From the NCBI GenBank assembly GCA_027068085.1, contig JAMOUQ010000029.1:1-64000 (forward strand): 64,000 nt of DNA. The letters run 5' to 3'. Below the pieces are notes generated by a model. The model worked only from the letters and a program-made list of their open reading frames with translations. It was not told the DNA's origin and did no database searches. The translations under genes and the position numbers were made by a program. Below, piece after piece: positions 26,318 through 35,388 of the stretch. The first letter of the stretch is position 1. Every line of letters begins with the position of its first letter. This stretch comes from Desulfobacteraceae bacterium. GTDB lineage: Bacteria > Desulfobacterota > Desulfobacteria > Desulfobacterales > Desulfosarcinaceae.

Positions 26318-26695
26318 ATGATACCCGGTTTTGAAAAGATTGTCGAAGAGCGCATCAAGGCGGCCCAGCGCAAAGGAGCCTTTGACAACCTCAGGGGCGC
26401 CGGCAGGCCCCTGGTTTTCGAGGATGACAGTCATATTCCCGAAGATCTTCGGCTGGCGCACAAGATCCTGAAGAATGCCGACTGCCTGCCACCGGAGATC
26501 GAGTTGAAAAAGCAGATCTGCCAGACGGAAGATCTGCTTGCCGGCATGGAGGACACTCAGCAGCGCTATCGGGTGATGAAAAAGCTCAACTACCTGATCA
26601 TGAAGTACAACACCCTGCGCAGGGGTGACTCCCGCTTCGACATTCCCCAGCGGTACATGGGGCCGTTGACCGACAAGCTGGCGCCGGGCAAATGA
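26318..26695 (+). CDS. DUF1992 (DnaJC28-like) protein
   Basis: A 125-residue protein of the DUF1992 family, named for DnaJ homologue subfamily C member 28. The conserved N-terminus is MIPGFEKIVEERIKAAQRKGAFDNLRGAGRPL. The next segment IPEDLRLAHKILKNADCLPPEIELKKQI is also family-like. No J-domain is present. The start at the ATG 26318 gives the family N-terminus; a TTG two codons earlier is possible. No strong Shine-Dalgarno is seen. Function is unknown. The SHOCT membrane protein follows 30 bases later. Confidence 0.85.
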   Translation: MIPGFEKIVEERIKAAQRKGAFDNLRGAGRPLVFEDDSHIPEDLRLAHKILKNADCLPPEIELKKQICQTEDLLAGMEDTQQRYRVMKKLNYLIMKYNTLRRGDSRFDIPQRYMGPLTDKLAPGK

Positions 26696-26725
26696 GGTCC
26701 GGCGCGGTTCAAAAATAATCAGGGC

Positions 26726-27214
26726 ATGCTTTTTTCCAGGAAAAAACAGAGCGAAGGCCTTTTCAAGAGCGTGGTTATGGCTTATTCGATCCTGGGCTTC
26801 CACGTTTTGCTGCTGGGGGCCATCGTGCTGCTGGTTATATTTTTCCGGGGTCTGGTCTCCTACATGTTCTGGATATTTCTGGCCGTCGTGGCCGCTGCCG
26901 GGATAACGGGCTACCTGTTTTACCGCCGGTTCAAAAAGCGCGGCCGGGCATTGAAGCAGATGCTCGACGATCCGGTCTTTGCCGGCCGCTCGGTGGAGAT
27001 AAGCTTTCTTGGTGGTTTTGCTTCCGTCAGACTGGGCCGGAGCCCGTCGCCGGAAGGAAGCCTGCCGGGGCCCGAGGGCCATGTAAAGCGCCTGGAAGAC
27101 AGCGAGTCGGCACGGATTCGCCAGCTCGAGGGCCTTGCCCGCCTGCTGGAGGAAAAAATCATTACCGACCAGGAATTTCAAAAGGCCAAGCGCCGATTAT
27201 TGCAGCCGGACTGA
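26726..27214 (+). CDS. Two-helix membrane protein with C-terminal SHOCT domain
   Basis: A 162-residue protein with two adjacent hydrophobic segments (about 20-42 and 44-66). A basic cytoplasmic linker RRFKKRGRALKQ and a short glycine/serine/proline-rich region follow. The C-terminal LEGLARLLEEKIITDQEFQKAKRRLL is a SHOCT motif, a small helical oligomerisation module. Family-level function is unknown. It is spaced for co-transcription with the DUF1992 gene and ddl (34 bases). Confidence 0.7.
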   Translation: MLFSRKKQSEGLFKSVVMAYSILGFHVLLLGAIVLLVIFFRGLVSYMFWIFLAVVAAAGITGYLFYRRFKKRGRALKQMLDDPVFAGRSVEISFLGGFASVRLGRSPSPEGSLPGPEGHVKRLEDSESARIRQLEGLARLLEEKIITDQEFQKAKRRLLQPD

Positions 27215-27248
27215 AAGCGCCGGCCCGTTCACCCAGCCGGAGACCTGA

Positions 27249-28190
27249 ATGAAGAAAAAGACTATAGCCCTGCTGGCAGGCGGAGTCTCCTCGGAAAGGG
27301 AGGTGTCGCTCAACAGCGGGCAGCAGGTATACGAAGCCCTGGACAAATCCAGGTACGATGTGATCCGCTATGATCCCAAGTACGACCTTGCCCGCCTGGT
27401 GGCCGATGCTTCCCGCATAGACGCGGCCCTGGTGATTCTTCACGGTCCCCATGGTGAAGACGGTACCATCCAGGGCCTGCTGGAACTGCTGGATATTCCC
27501 TACCAGGGCAGCGGGGTGCTTGGAAGCGCCCTGGCCATGAACAAGCTTGCCGCCAAGCAGATGTACAGCCGGCATGGCATACCCACCCCCGGCTACATTG
27601 CCCTGAGTCCCGGCAAACCTGTCGGCCCCGACGAAATAGTCGCCCGGCTCGGCCTGCCGGCGGTGGTGAAACCCGTCCTTGCCGGATCGAGCATCGGCAT
27701 GTCCCTTGTGAAGCAGGCAGAAGAAATGGAACAGGCCCTGGACAAGGCTTTTTCTTTCGACAGCAATGTCCTGGTGGAGGCTTACATCCAGGGAACCGAG
27801 ATAACCTGCGGTGTTTTGGGAAACCGTGACCTGGAGGCCCTGCCGCCGATTGAAATCATCCCGGCCGCCGCCCATGCCTTTTTCGACTACGAAGCCAAGT
27901 ATACTGCCGGTGCGACCGAAGAGATCTGCCCGGCCAGACTGGATCAGGAACTGACCGGCAGGGTCCAGGAACTGGCCCGCCGCGCCCACCGGGCCCTTTT
28001 CTGTCGCGGCTACAGCCGGACCGACATGATCCTTTGCCAGGGCGAGTTTTACGTGCTTGAGACCAATACAATCCCCGGAATGACCCCAACCAGCCTGTTT
28101 CCCCAGGCCGCCCGGGCAGCAGGGATCTCTTTTTCCCGCCTGCTCGATCGCCTGATCGAATTGGGGATCGAGGCTCATGGAGATCGCTGA
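27249..28190 (+). CDS. ddl: D-alanine--D-alanine ligase
   Basis: A 313-residue ATP-grasp ligase that makes the D-Ala-D-Ala of peptidoglycan. GGVSSEREVSLNSGQQV starts the enzyme. ILHGPHGEDGTIQGLLELLDIPYQGSGVLGSALAMNK is the substrate-binding block. The ATP-grasp metal site is in YVLETNTIPGMTPTSLFPQAA at the C-terminus. Length is normal. It is followed six bases later by an ATP-grasp protein on the same strand. Confidence 0.96.
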   Translation: MKKKTIALLAGGVSSEREVSLNSGQQVYEALDKSRYDVIRYDPKYDLARLVADASRIDAALVILHGPHGEDGTIQGLLELLDIPYQGSGVLGSALAMNKLAAKQMYSRHGIPTPGYIALSPGKPVGPDEIVARLGLPAVVKPVLAGSSIGMSLVKQAEEMEQALDKAFSFDSNVLVEAYIQGTEITCGVLGNRDLEALPPIEIIPAAAHAFFDYEAKYTAGATEEICPARLDQELTGRVQELARRAHRALFCRGYSRTDMILCQGEFYVLETNTIPGMTPTSLFPQAARAAGISFSRLLDRLIELGIEAHGDR

Positions 28191-28195
28191 AGCCG

Positions 28196-28942
28196 ATGCT
28201 TTATCATGGTTTCCGGGAGCTGATGGCCGCATACGACAACCTGGAGGCCGGCGACCGGTTCGTGGGACGGGTTCCTTCCAATGCCCTGAAGACATCTGTT
28301 TTGCTGGACTTGACGGCCAAGGGAGTCGTCTGTCTTCCAAGTGCCAGGTCCCAGATGCTTTCAGGTTCGAAAGTGGCCCAGGCCATGTTTCTGGGCAAGT
28401 GGATGCTTCCCCATACCAGGGCGATTCTGGGCCGGCGTGATCTTCTCAAGGCCATGATCGATTACCACCGGGCCGGTATCGGCAAGGTGGTCACAAAGGA
28501 GGATTGCCGTCACTGCGGGCACGGCCTGCGGATTTGGCCCGGTCTGGAGGACGCTTACAACGTTCTTGGCTTCGACCGGGGCCAGGGACCTTTCGTTTTG
28601 CAACCTTACCGGGACGATTTCATCGATGTCCGGGTGATCTGGGTGGACCCTTACATCGAGGCGTACCGGCGCCGCAATGAGGCCAACTTCAGAAAGAATC
28701 TGTCGCTTGGCGGCGCCAGCAGCCCTTACCGGTTGAGTGCGGCCCAGGCGGACTTTTGCCGGAAGATCGTTGAAGGCGCCGGCTTTCCATATGCTCATAT
28801 AGATCTGATGATCGCCGGGGGCGGGGCGGAAATCTACCTGTCGGAAATCGCCCTCAACGGGGGTATCAGAGGGGCCCGGATCGATCGCAAACGCCTGGAG
28901 GAGATGAAGCAACTGAAGATAGAGCGATTGCTGGAAGAGTAG
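28196..28942 (+). CDS. RimK-like ATP-grasp protein
   Basis: A 248-residue protein related to the RimK/glutathione-synthetase branch of ATP-grasp enzymes. Visible ATP-grasp features are IGKVVTKEDCRHCG, PFVLQPYRDDFIDVRVIWV and, at the metal site, YLSEIALNGGIRGARI. Family members ligate amino acids to a carboxylate. Its substrate is unknown. It starts just after the ddl stop, so a linked role in envelope or peptide modification is plausible but unproven. A GGAG lies 12 bases before the ATG. Confidence 0.7.
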   Translation: MLYHGFRELMAAYDNLEAGDRFVGRVPSNALKTSVLLDLTAKGVVCLPSARSQMLSGSKVAQAMFLGKWMLPHTRAILGRRDLLKAMIDYHRAGIGKVVTKEDCRHCGHGLRIWPGLEDAYNVLGFDRGQGPFVLQPYRDDFIDVRVIWVDPYIEAYRRRNEANFRKNLSLGGASSPYRLSAAQADFCRKIVEGAGFPYAHIDLMIAGGGAEIYLSEIALNGGIRGARIDRKRLEEMKQLKIERLLEE

Positions 28943-29014
28943 CCGGTCATCCCCTTTGGAGAATTGGTTTACTCTGCCATGGGTTTTTATCTTTACCTGA
29001 AGGAGGAGGATGAA

Positions 29015-30790
29015 ATGAAGGTATTGGTGGTCGGAGGAGGGGGCCGCGAGCATGCGCTGGTTTGGAAGATTTCCCAAAGCCCGCGGGTCAAGGAGATTTA
29101 TTGTGCTCCCGGCAATGCCGGCATCGAGTCTCTGGCTACCTGCGTGCCGATCGATGCCGAAGACGTGGACCGGTTGCTGGCCTTTGCCCGTGAAAAGGGA
29201 ATCGACCTGACTGTGGTGGGGCCCGAAGGGCCTCTTGCGGCCGGCATAGTCGATCGGTTTGAAAAGGCAGGACTCAGGATCTTCGGGGCCGGCAAAAAGG
29301 CGGCCGAGCTGGAAAGCAGCAAGTCCTTTGCCAAGCGGATCATGAACAAGTACGGAGTGCCCACCGCGGCGGGCAAAACTTTCACCAGGTACGACCAGGC
29401 CGTGGCCTATGTGAAGAAGATCGGGGCGCCCGTCGTGGTGAAGGCCGACGGCCTGGCCGCCGGCAAGGGCGTCATCGTCTGCGGCACGGTCAAGCAGGCC
29501 CTGGCCGCCCTTAAACGGATCATGGTGGACAAGCAGTTCGGCCCTGCCGGGAACAAGGCCGTGGTGGAAGAGTGTCTGGTGGGCGAGGAAGCTTCCTTTA
29601 TCGCCCTGACCGACGGCAAGACCGTGCTGCCCCTTCCTTCTTCCCAGGACCACAAGCCGGTCTTCGACGATGATAAGGGCCCCAACACCGGCGGTATGGG
29701 GGCCTATTCGCCGGCGCCGGTGGTGGACAGGTACCTGCATGAAAAGATCATGCAGCAGGTCATGATTCCCACCGTGCGGGGCATGGCTGCCGAGGGCCGG
29801 CCTTACAAGGGGGTTTTGTATGCCGGCCTGATGATCGTGCGGGACAAGATCAAGGTGCTGGAGTTCAACTGCCGCTTCGGCGATCCGGAAGCCCAGCCCC
29901 TCTTGATGCGGGTCAAAAACGACATCGTGCCGGTCCTGGAGGCCACCATCGACGGCACCCTGGATCGGCAGCGCCTGGAAATCGACCGGCGGGCCACCGT
30001 CTGCGTGGTCATGGCCTCCGGCGGGTATCCCGGCAAATACAGGAAGGGCGCTGTCATCCACGGGCTGGACAAAGCCGGGCGCATGAAGGATGTTATGGTC
30101 TTTCATGCCGGGACGGCGCGCCAGAACGGCAAGATCGTCACCAGCGGCGGCCGGGTCCTGGGGGTGACCGCCCTGGGCGACAGTGTCGAGAAAGCCATTG
30201 ACAGGGCTTACAAGGCCGTTGAGCTGATTTCCTGGAAAGACGTCCATTACCGCAAGGATATCGGCCGCAAGGCCCTGGTGCGCCTGAGCACGCCCCCCCA
30301 AGTGCTTATCGTCATGGGTTCTGATTCCGACCTGCCGGTCATGGATGCGGCCGGTGCCACCCTGCGCAAGTTCGGAGTCCCGTTCCGGATGACGGTTGCC
30401 TCGGCCCACCGGAGCCCGCAACGGGCAGCGGACATGGCGTCCAAGGCGGCCGGCAGCGGTATCAAGGTAATCATCGCCGGCGCCGGCCATGCCGCCCACC
30501 TGGCCGGGGTTCTGGCGGCCCATACGAGTCTGCCGGTAATCGGGGTTCCCATCGACTCTTCCTGTCTCCAGGGAATGGACGCCCTGCTGGCCACGGTTCA
30601 GATGCCGCCGGGCATTCCGGTGGCCACGGTTTCCATCGGCAAGCCGGGAGCCAAGAATGCCGCCATCCTGGCCGTCCAGATTCTGGCCCAGGCCGACCCC
30701 CGGCTGGGTCAGCTGCTGTCAGAATACAAGGAGGAATTGAAGTCCGGGGTGGAAAAGAAGGCCCTTGCGGTTGAACGGCGCGACATATAG
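29015..30790 (+). CDS. purD: PurD-PurE fusion
   Basis: A 591-residue fusion of two purine biosynthesis enzymes. Residues 1-425 are PurD (GAR synthetase): VLVVGGGGREHALVWK, VVKADGLAAGKGVIVC, PLPSSQDHKPVFDDDKGPNTGGMGAYSPAP and LEFNCRFGDPEAQPLL. From about 430 the PurE (N5-CAIR mutase) domain runs to the end: LIVMGSDSDLPVMD, VASAHRSP, IIAGAGHAAHLAGVLAAHTSLPVIGVP. Both active-site regions look intact. The ATG at 29015 has AAGGAGGAGG at 29000. The two steps, GAR formation and CAIR isomerisation, are not consecutive. Confidence 0.94.
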   Translation: MKVLVVGGGGREHALVWKISQSPRVKEIYCAPGNAGIESLATCVPIDAEDVDRLLAFAREKGIDLTVVGPEGPLAAGIVDRFEKAGLRIFGAGKKAAELESSKSFAKRIMNKYGVPTAAGKTFTRYDQAVAYVKKIGAPVVVKADGLAAGKGVIVCGTVKQALAALKRIMVDKQFGPAGNKAVVEECLVGEEASFIALTDGKTVLPLPSSQDHKPVFDDDKGPNTGGMGAYSPAPVVDRYLHEKIMQQVMIPTVRGMAAEGRPYKGVLYAGLMIVRDKIKVLEFNCRFGDPEAQPLLMRVKNDIVPVLEATIDGTLDRQRLEIDRRATVCVVMASGGYPGKYRKGAVIHGLDKAGRMKDVMVFHAGTARQNGKIVTSGGRVLGVTALGDSVEKAIDRAYKAVELISWKDVHYRKDIGRKALVRLSTPPQVLIVMGSDSDLPVMDAAGATLRKFGVPFRMTVASAHRSPQRAADMASKAAGSGIKVIIAGAGHAAHLAGVLAAHTSLPVIGVPIDSSCLQGMDALLATVQMPPGIPVATVSIGKPGAKNAAILAVQILAQADPRLGQLLSEYKEELKSGVEKKALAVERRDI

Positions 30791-31430
30791 ACTGCGGATC
30801 GATCCTGTCTGCCCGGAGGTTGCCCTGCTGCGGCAGGTTGCCGGTATTATCGCCTCCGGAGGTGCGGCGGTGGTGCCTACGAGCGGCGTTTACGGGCTTG
30901 CCGCCGATGCCCTGAGTCCGGTCGCGGTGGAGAGAATTTTTTCGCTCAAGATGAGGCCGAAGTCCAAGCCGCTTTCAGTCCTGGCCGGCAGCATGGAGCA
31001 GGTCGAGCAGGTGGCCGGCCGCCTGGACTCCCTGACACGGGCCCTGATGGACGAGTTGTGGCCGGGCGGAGTTACTTTCGTCGTTCCGGCCGCAGACCGT
31101 GTGCCGCCGGCCTTGCTGGCCGGAGGCACCACTGTCGGTGTCAGGCTGGTGTCCCACCCGGTGACGGCGGCTCTTTTGCAGTTTATGGACAGGCCGGTAA
31201 CCGGGACGAGCGCCAATGTTTCCGGCCGGCCGGCCGTGTCCAGAATCCGTGACCTGGACCAGGATCTGGCTTCCGAAGTGGATATCATTCTCGATTCCGG
31301 GCCTCTGGCTGCGGCGCGGCCGTCCACCGTCGTTGCCGTGGAAGAGGGGAAGGTCAGGATTATCAGGCCCGGCCGGGTGCCGGCTGCAAGGATCATCGAA
31401 GCTGCCCGGCGCCTGGGTAAACCCGGTTGA
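30771..31430 (+). CDS. tsaC: Threonylcarbamoyl-AMP synthase (Sua5/YrdC/TsaC)
   Basis: A 219-residue YrdC-fold protein that makes threonylcarbamoyl-AMP for the t6A37 modification of ANN-decoding tRNAs. The SGVYGLAADAL and KMRPKSKPLSVLAGS blocks, the LWPGGVTFVV strand and the GTSANVSGRPA motif are diagnostic. It overlaps the end of purD-purE by 20 bases. The initiator is taken as TTG 30771, nine bases after AAGAAGG; TTG 30765 is also possible. tsaE of the same pathway is at 56.5 kb. Confidence 0.9.
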   Translation: MNGATYRLRIDPVCPEVALLRQVAGIIASGGAAVVPTSGVYGLAADALSPVAVERIFSLKMRPKSKPLSVLAGSMEQVEQVAGRLDSLTRALMDELWPGGVTFVVPAADRVPPALLAGGTTVGVRLVSHPVTAALLQFMDRPVTGTSANVSGRPAVSRIRDLDQDLASEVDIILDSGPLAAARPSTVVAVEEGKVRIIRPGRVPAARIIEAARRLGKPG

Positions 31431-31455
31431 CAAGCCATGGTGATTTGACTATAAA
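31427..31455 (+). promoter_or_regulatory. Strong promoter of tRNA-Leu
   Basis: A perfect TTGACA (31427-31432), 17-base spacer and TATAAA (31450-31455). The -35 box contains the last bases of the tsaC gene, including its TGA stop. The predicted start near 31462 is only six bases ahead of the tRNA, which is usual for bacterial tRNA genes. Confidence 0.85.
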
Positions 31456-31467
31456 CCCGCCATTGCC

Positions 31468-31555
31468 GCCGGAGTGGTGAAACTGGTAAACGCAGCGGAC
31501 TCAAAATCCGCCGGGCTTTACGCCCTTGAGAGTTCGAGTCTCTCCTCCGGCACCA
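31468..31555 (+). tRNA. tRNA-Leu (anticodon CAA)
   Basis: An 88-nt class II tRNA with encoded CCA. Acceptor stem GCCGGAG pairs with CTCCGGC. The anticodon stem gcgga/tccgc frames ctcaaaa, so the anticodon is CAA. The long variable arm (cgggctttacgcccttg) forms its own hairpin, as expected for leucine tRNA. Confidence 0.95.
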
Positions 31556-31566
31556 GCAGAATATCG

Positions 31567-31609
31567 AGGGAGCCATGCCTTACAATGCAGAAGGCAGGCT
31601 CCTTTTTTT
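31567..31609 (+). terminator. Intrinsic terminator after tRNA-Leu
   Basis: GGAGCC-A-TGCCTT pairs with AAGGCAGGCTCC across a short loop with one bulge, followed by seven T. It begins about a dozen bases downstream of the tRNA. Confidence 0.85.
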
Positions 31610-31673
31610 GTCAGCCCGGGTCAAGAAGCGAGAAGTAAAAGGTTGGAGGCTGGAAGGGACGGGCGGCAGCGGC

Positions 31674-32873
31674 TCAGGCCGGTCTCGGCTTTGCGGGCAT
31701 GGTCCGGGCCGGAGCAAGACGGGTCTCGTCCGGCCGCCAGCCGTCCAGGATGACGACCTTGGCCGGCGGAAGGCTGTTGAAACCGGTGGCCGAAGCGATG
31801 GTATAGGCACCCATCTGGCGGCCCAGAACGATATCGCCAATATGAAGTTCCGGCAACATGACGTTTTCGGCGATCACATCGATGCTGTCGCAGGTCGGGC
31901 CTGCCAGGACGCCGGGATACCGCCTGCCGGTGGCTGAAAATACCGCCAGCGGGTAGCGGGCGTGGTCGAATACCTGGCCGCTGAAAAGACCGTAGATTCC
32001 GTCATCCAGGTAATACCAGAACCGGCCTTCCCGCCAGGCCTTGCCGATGACGCTCACCAGGGCCGTCCCGGCCGGTGCCACCAGGAAGCGGCCCGGCTCG
32101 GCAGCCACGGTTACGTGGAGCGGCAGCTGCTTCAGGGTCTGCGTTATGGGCGCGGTGAAGGTTTCGATGGATGGGACCTGGCGGTCGTAGCCGACCGGAA
32201 ACCCGCCGCCGATATCCAGCAGACTCATGGGGGCGGCTCCCAGGTCATGGGTCTGGCGGATTATCTGGTTGCAGACGTTGACGGCGTGGACATGCATGTC
32301 CGGTGTCCGGCACTGGGAACCGACGTGAAAAGACAGGCCCTTGATGTGAATGCCCAGCCTGGCGGCAAGCCGTATCAGTTCCGGGGCGTCTTCCGGCGGG
32401 CACCCGAATTTGCGGGAAAGGTCCACCACCGCGTCGTCGCTTCTGAAACTCAGCCGCAGCATCAGGCCGATCCGGTGCTTGTAGGGGATGAACTTGAGCA
32501 GCTCTTCGGTGTTGTCGATGACGAAGGTGGTGCAGCCAAAACGCAGGGCCTGCCGGATGTCCCGGTCTCTTTTGATGGGATGGGTATGAATGGTGGATCT
32601 GGGGTTTATGCGCACCTGGCGCAGCAATTCGAGCTCGCCGCTGCTGGCTATTTCAAAGCCCGCTCCCAGGCCGGCCAGGACGCTTATCACCTGCCGATGA
32701 GGCAGGGCCTTGATGGCATAGTATAACTTAACTCCGGGCAGGGCGGCTTTAAGGGCCAGGTACTGATGGCGGATCTTCTGGCTGTCTACCAGCAGGACGG
32801 GAGTGCCGTGGATCCGGGCCAGATCCCGAAAGTAGTTTCCCCTGCCGGGGTGGATAGCCTCAACACGCCGCAT
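31674..32873 (-). CDS. Type III PLP ornithine/lysine decarboxylase
   Basis: A 399-residue fold-III (alanine-racemase-like) PLP decarboxylase. The Schiff-base lysine is in YYAIKA (Lys55). Other catalytic segments are [23 protein letters not shown] and [17 protein letters not shown] near residue 328, which carries the active-site Cys-Asp pair of ornithine decarboxylases. This makes ornithine (or lysine) decarboxylation to putrescine or cadaverine most likely, rather than diaminopimelate or carboxynorspermidine. Its start overlaps the upstream speE gene by 14 bases, supporting a polyamine operon. Confidence 0.85.
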   Translation of the reverse strand: MRRVEAIHPGRGNYFRDLARIHGTPVLLVDSQKIRHQYLALKAALPGVKLYYAIKALPHRQVISVLAGLGAGFEIASSGELELLRQVRINPRSTIHTHPIKRDRDIRQALRFGCTTFVIDNTEELLKFIPYKHRIGLMLRLSFRSDDAVVDLSRKFGCPPEDAPELIRLAARLGIHIKGLSFHVGSQCRTPDMHVHAVNVCNQIIRQTHDLGAAPMSLLDIGGGFPVGYDRQVPSIETFTAPITQTLKQLPLHVTVAAEPGRFLVAPAGTALVSVIGKAWREGRFWYYLDDGIYGLFSGQVFDHARYPLAVFSATGRRYPGVLAGPTCDSIDVIAENVMLPELHIGDIVLGRQMGAYTIASATGFNSLPPAKVVILDGWRPDETRLAPARTMPAKPRPA

Positions 32874-33726
32874 TGCATGCCTTTCCGATCGCTTCGAGCA
32901 GGTAGCGGGGCAGGGCGAATGCCGCCCGGTGAATTTCCGGCGTATAATACCGGGTTTCGATTCCGCTTTGCAAGTATCGCCGGCCGATTTCGGCCCGTGT
33001 CAGCCTGCGCAGCTGCGGATCGTCACTGGCCCAGCCAAAAACCATGATTCCGCCCACGTATGTGGGAACGGCGGCCGAGTAAAAATGCCAGTCGGTATAG
33101 ATTGAGCGGAAACGGCGCGCCGTGGCCGCCGCCTCTTCCAGCTGCATGAAACAGACTCCGTTCTGGGTCGCCAGAACCCCGCCGGGCAGCAGGCGGCCGT
33201 GGCAGGCCCGGTAGAATCTTTCGCCGAACAGGGATTCTCCGGGGCCGATGGGATCGGTCGAATCGGTGATGATGACGTCGAACTTGGCATCGGTGCGGGT
33301 CACGTATTCCAGTCCGTCTTCGATCACCAGTTCCAGGCGTGGATCGTCGAAAGCCCCTGCGCTGTGGCCGGGCAGGTATTTGCGGCATACATCGATCACA
33401 CCGGAGTCGATTTCGACCATGACGATTTCGTCTACCTGCCTGTGCTTGGCGACTTCGCGCAGGGCGGCGCCGTCTCCGCCGCCGATTATGAGGACCCGCC
33501 CCGCCCCGCCGTGGGCAATCAGGGGGACGTGGACCAGCATTTCGTGGTAGATGAACTCGTCTTTTTCCGTTGTCTGAATTACTCCGTCCAGGGCCATGAC
33601 ACGGCCGAAGGCCGCATTGTGAAAGATTACCAGGTGCTGGTGGTCGGTCTTGTCTTCATACAGCAGCTCGTCGACCCGGAATTCCTGGCCGTAACTGTCG
33701 TAGAGGGTTTCGGCGAACCTGTTCAT
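32860..33726 (-). CDS. speE: Spermidine synthase
   Basis: A 288-residue aminopropyltransferase that makes spermidine from putrescine and decarboxylated SAM. The [14 protein letters not shown] motif binds the nucleoside; [14 protein letters not shown] carries the catalytic aspartate. [27 protein letters not shown] is the usual N-terminal beta domain. It is full length. The downstream ODC gene supplies putrescine. No SpeD is seen within the window. Confidence 0.94.
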   Translation of the reverse strand: MNRFAETLYDSYGQEFRVDELLYEDKTDHQHLVIFHNAAFGRVMALDGVIQTTEKDEFIYHEMLVHVPLIAHGGAGRVLIIGGGDGAALREVAKHRQVDEIVMVEIDSGVIDVCRKYLPGHSAGAFDDPRLELVIEDGLEYVTRTDAKFDVIITDSTDPIGPGESLFGERFYRACHGRLLPGGVLATQNGVCFMQLEEAAATARRFRSIYTDWHFYSAAVPTYVGGIMVFGWASDDPQLRRLTRAEIGRRYLQSGIETRYYTPEIHRAAFALPRYLLEAIGKACNAAC

Positions 33727-33864
33727 GGCAGCATCCCCTGGAAATGGCGGTTTCGCCTTTTAAGGCGATTTGAGCAGAGGCCAATAGCCGACTTTCGGAA
33801 AAGAGTCAAGGATGATTGAAGTTTGCCGGCCTGTTCCGGCGATGAAGGACTTCGGTCTAGGAGG

Positions 33865-33893
33865 TTGCAAGCAGCCCTGTTTCCTAGTAGATA
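33865..33893 (+). promoter_or_regulatory. Candidate promoter of the 94-residue membrane protein
   Basis: TTGCAA (33865-33870), 17 bases, TAGATA (33888-33893), about 72 bases before the next gene start. Moderate match. Confidence 0.4.
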
Positions 33894-33971
33894 CAGAATG
33901 GATGTTCCATAAACCAACCGGGATCACCGGCGGTTTCGAATTTAAAACCGGCGTTGGACAGGAGGTCTGCC

Positions 33972-34256
33972 ATGGGCGAACGCATCAAACAGTATCTGAT
34001 CTATGCCCTGATCATCGCTTTGGGTTACTTTGTCATGAGTTATCACTTCATATATTACGGGCGCTCTTTCAAACTGCTCAAAAAAGGCGAGCTGACGCTC
34101 AACTATACGTTCTACAGCCTGGACAACAAGAGCCCCGAGAAGGTCATGAAAGTCGATGAACTCCGCAGAGACGGTATCGGCCAGCTGATGCTGGACATGG
34201 GCCTGGTGAGCGAGGAAAAGCTGGAGGAACTCGAAGAAGCCTACGGCGACCGGTAA
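33972..34256 (+). CDS. Small single-pass membrane protein, unrecognised
   Basis: A 94-residue protein with GGAGG 6-7 bases before the ATG at 33972. One N-terminal transmembrane helix (about 7-28, YLIYALIIALGYFVMSYHFIYY) is followed by a charged C-terminal domain of about 60 residues ending DMGLVSEEKLEELEEAYGDR. The tail has predicted helix and could dimerise. I do not recognise a family. It stands alone between divergent speE and a convergent membrane-protein gene. Confidence 0.7.
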   Translation: MGERIKQYLIYALIIALGYFVMSYHFIYYGRSFKLLKKGELTLNYTFYSLDNKSPEKVMKVDELRRDGIGQLMLDMGLVSEEKLEELEEAYGDR

Positions 34257-34317
34257 ACCGCCTTCCTCGCCCCGGAAGACGGCCGGGATATTGCGGTTAA
34301 GGGTTTGCCGGTCCCGT

Positions 34318-34890
34318 TCATGCCGTGCTGCCGGGCCGGCCGGCCGTCTTTTCGTCATAGACCGAGGCCAGCAAAAGGGTGGCAAACGGCGTGGTGACGA
34401 AAGTGCCGATAAAGACGGAGCTGCCGATGGCGGAAATACCGAGAAAAAGCACGACCAGAACCAGGTGGTCTATGATGTCTCCGGAAGTGGCCATGGCCCA
34501 GCTCCGGCGGACGGCCTCGGCAAGCGGCAGGCCTTTGTCGCACATCAGGGGAATCACGTAGATGAACGCGAAGGTTATCCCGCAGGCTATCAATATCCCG
34601 AAGGGGAGGAAAATGGCGTAGCCTATCATGCAGAGAATCAGGACGGCGAAAGCAAAAGCCAGCAGCGGTAAAAACAGGCGCATCTGAGAAAATATGTCCT
34701 GCAGGGACGGCTCGCGGCCTTGACGCACCAGGCGCAGGATCGAATGGAAGTATCCGGCAGTCAATACCGGTGCCAGAATTCCCAGGGAAAGGGCGCTGAC
34801 AACCATCATGGCCAGGGTCATGAAGATCAGAATCAGGAGGTGATTTACCAGCAATCGCCAAGAAGTTTCCAGGTGTCTGCGGAAGTTCAT
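34318..34890 (-). CDS. Integral membrane protein of unknown function
   Basis: A 190-residue protein with about four to five hydrophobic helices and a short basic N-terminus, MNFRRHLETSWRLLVNHLL. Segments resemble the family of YciC/DUF975-type inner membrane proteins that act as modulators or transport components, but the match is loose. It starts 18 bases after the cyclic-nucleotide-binding gene, so a shared operon is likely. Confidence 0.6.
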   Translation of the reverse strand: MNFRRHLETSWRLLVNHLLILIFMTLAMMVVSALSLGILAPVLTAGYFHSILRLVRQGREPSLQDIFSQMRLFLPLLAFAFAVLILCMIGYAIFLPFGILIACGITFAFIYVIPLMCDKGLPLAEAVRRSWAMATSGDIIDHLVLVVLFLGISAIGSSVFIGTFVTTPFATLLLASVYDEKTAGRPGSTA

Positions 34891-34908
34891 TCGAGATGCT
34901 CCTTGTTT

Positions 34909-35388
34909 TCAGCCCAGCGGAAGCATGTTGTCTGCTATCCGGCTGGATGTCTTTTTCAGATTGAGGCTCAACAAGCGGGCCAGACCCTTGAGTATGTTCA
35001 CACCGATTTCGTTGTGTTCGTCCATCAGGCGCTGAAAGGCGTCGCGATACAACAATATCAGGCGGCTGCTCTGACGGGCCACCACGGTGGCCGAGCGGGG
35101 AAAGTTGTCGATGATCGACATTTCTCCGATTGAACGGCCCCTTTCCAGGGTGGTTATGGGACGGTAGATGTCCGGACTGCTTTTTTTCATCACGTTGAGG
35201 GCGCCGTTTTCGATGAAGCATACATAGTCGGCCCGGTCCCACTGATTGAAAAGGGTTTGTCCGGCGTCAAGCTCGACCACGTTCATATAGTCTGCCAGGA
35301 TGTCGACTTCCCGGCGGTCGAGACCGTGAAAAAGCGGCAGATCACTGATAAAGTCACACAATGATTTGTGATCGAATTTTGTTTTCAC
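34909..35388 (-). CDS. Cyclic nucleotide-binding domain protein
   Basis: A 159-residue CNB-domain protein. The eight-stranded barrel is visible as LFHGLDRREVDILADYMNVVELDAGQTLFNQWD, and the phosphate-binding cassette reads GEMSIIDNFPRSATVVARQS with the Arg of a CAP-like cassette. There is no DNA-binding helix-turn-helix, so it is not a Crp-type regulator. The start is a GTG at 35388 with a predicted transcript start about 15 bases upstream. Signalling ligand (cAMP or cGMP) is inferred. Confidence 0.8.
   Translation of the reverse strand: MKTKFDHKSLCDFISDLPLFHGLDRREVDILADYMNVVELDAGQTLFNQWDRADYVCFIENGALNVMKKSSPDIYRPITTLERGRSIGEMSIIDNFPRSATVVARQSSRLILLYRDAFQRLMDEHNEIGVNILKGLARLLSLNLKKTSSRIADNMLPLG

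Noticed and set aside
28361-30523. 720-codon open frame opposite purD-purE
   Set aside because: Arises from GC-rich codon bias on the opposite strand of a certain gene; low-complexity Gly/His/Gln composition.
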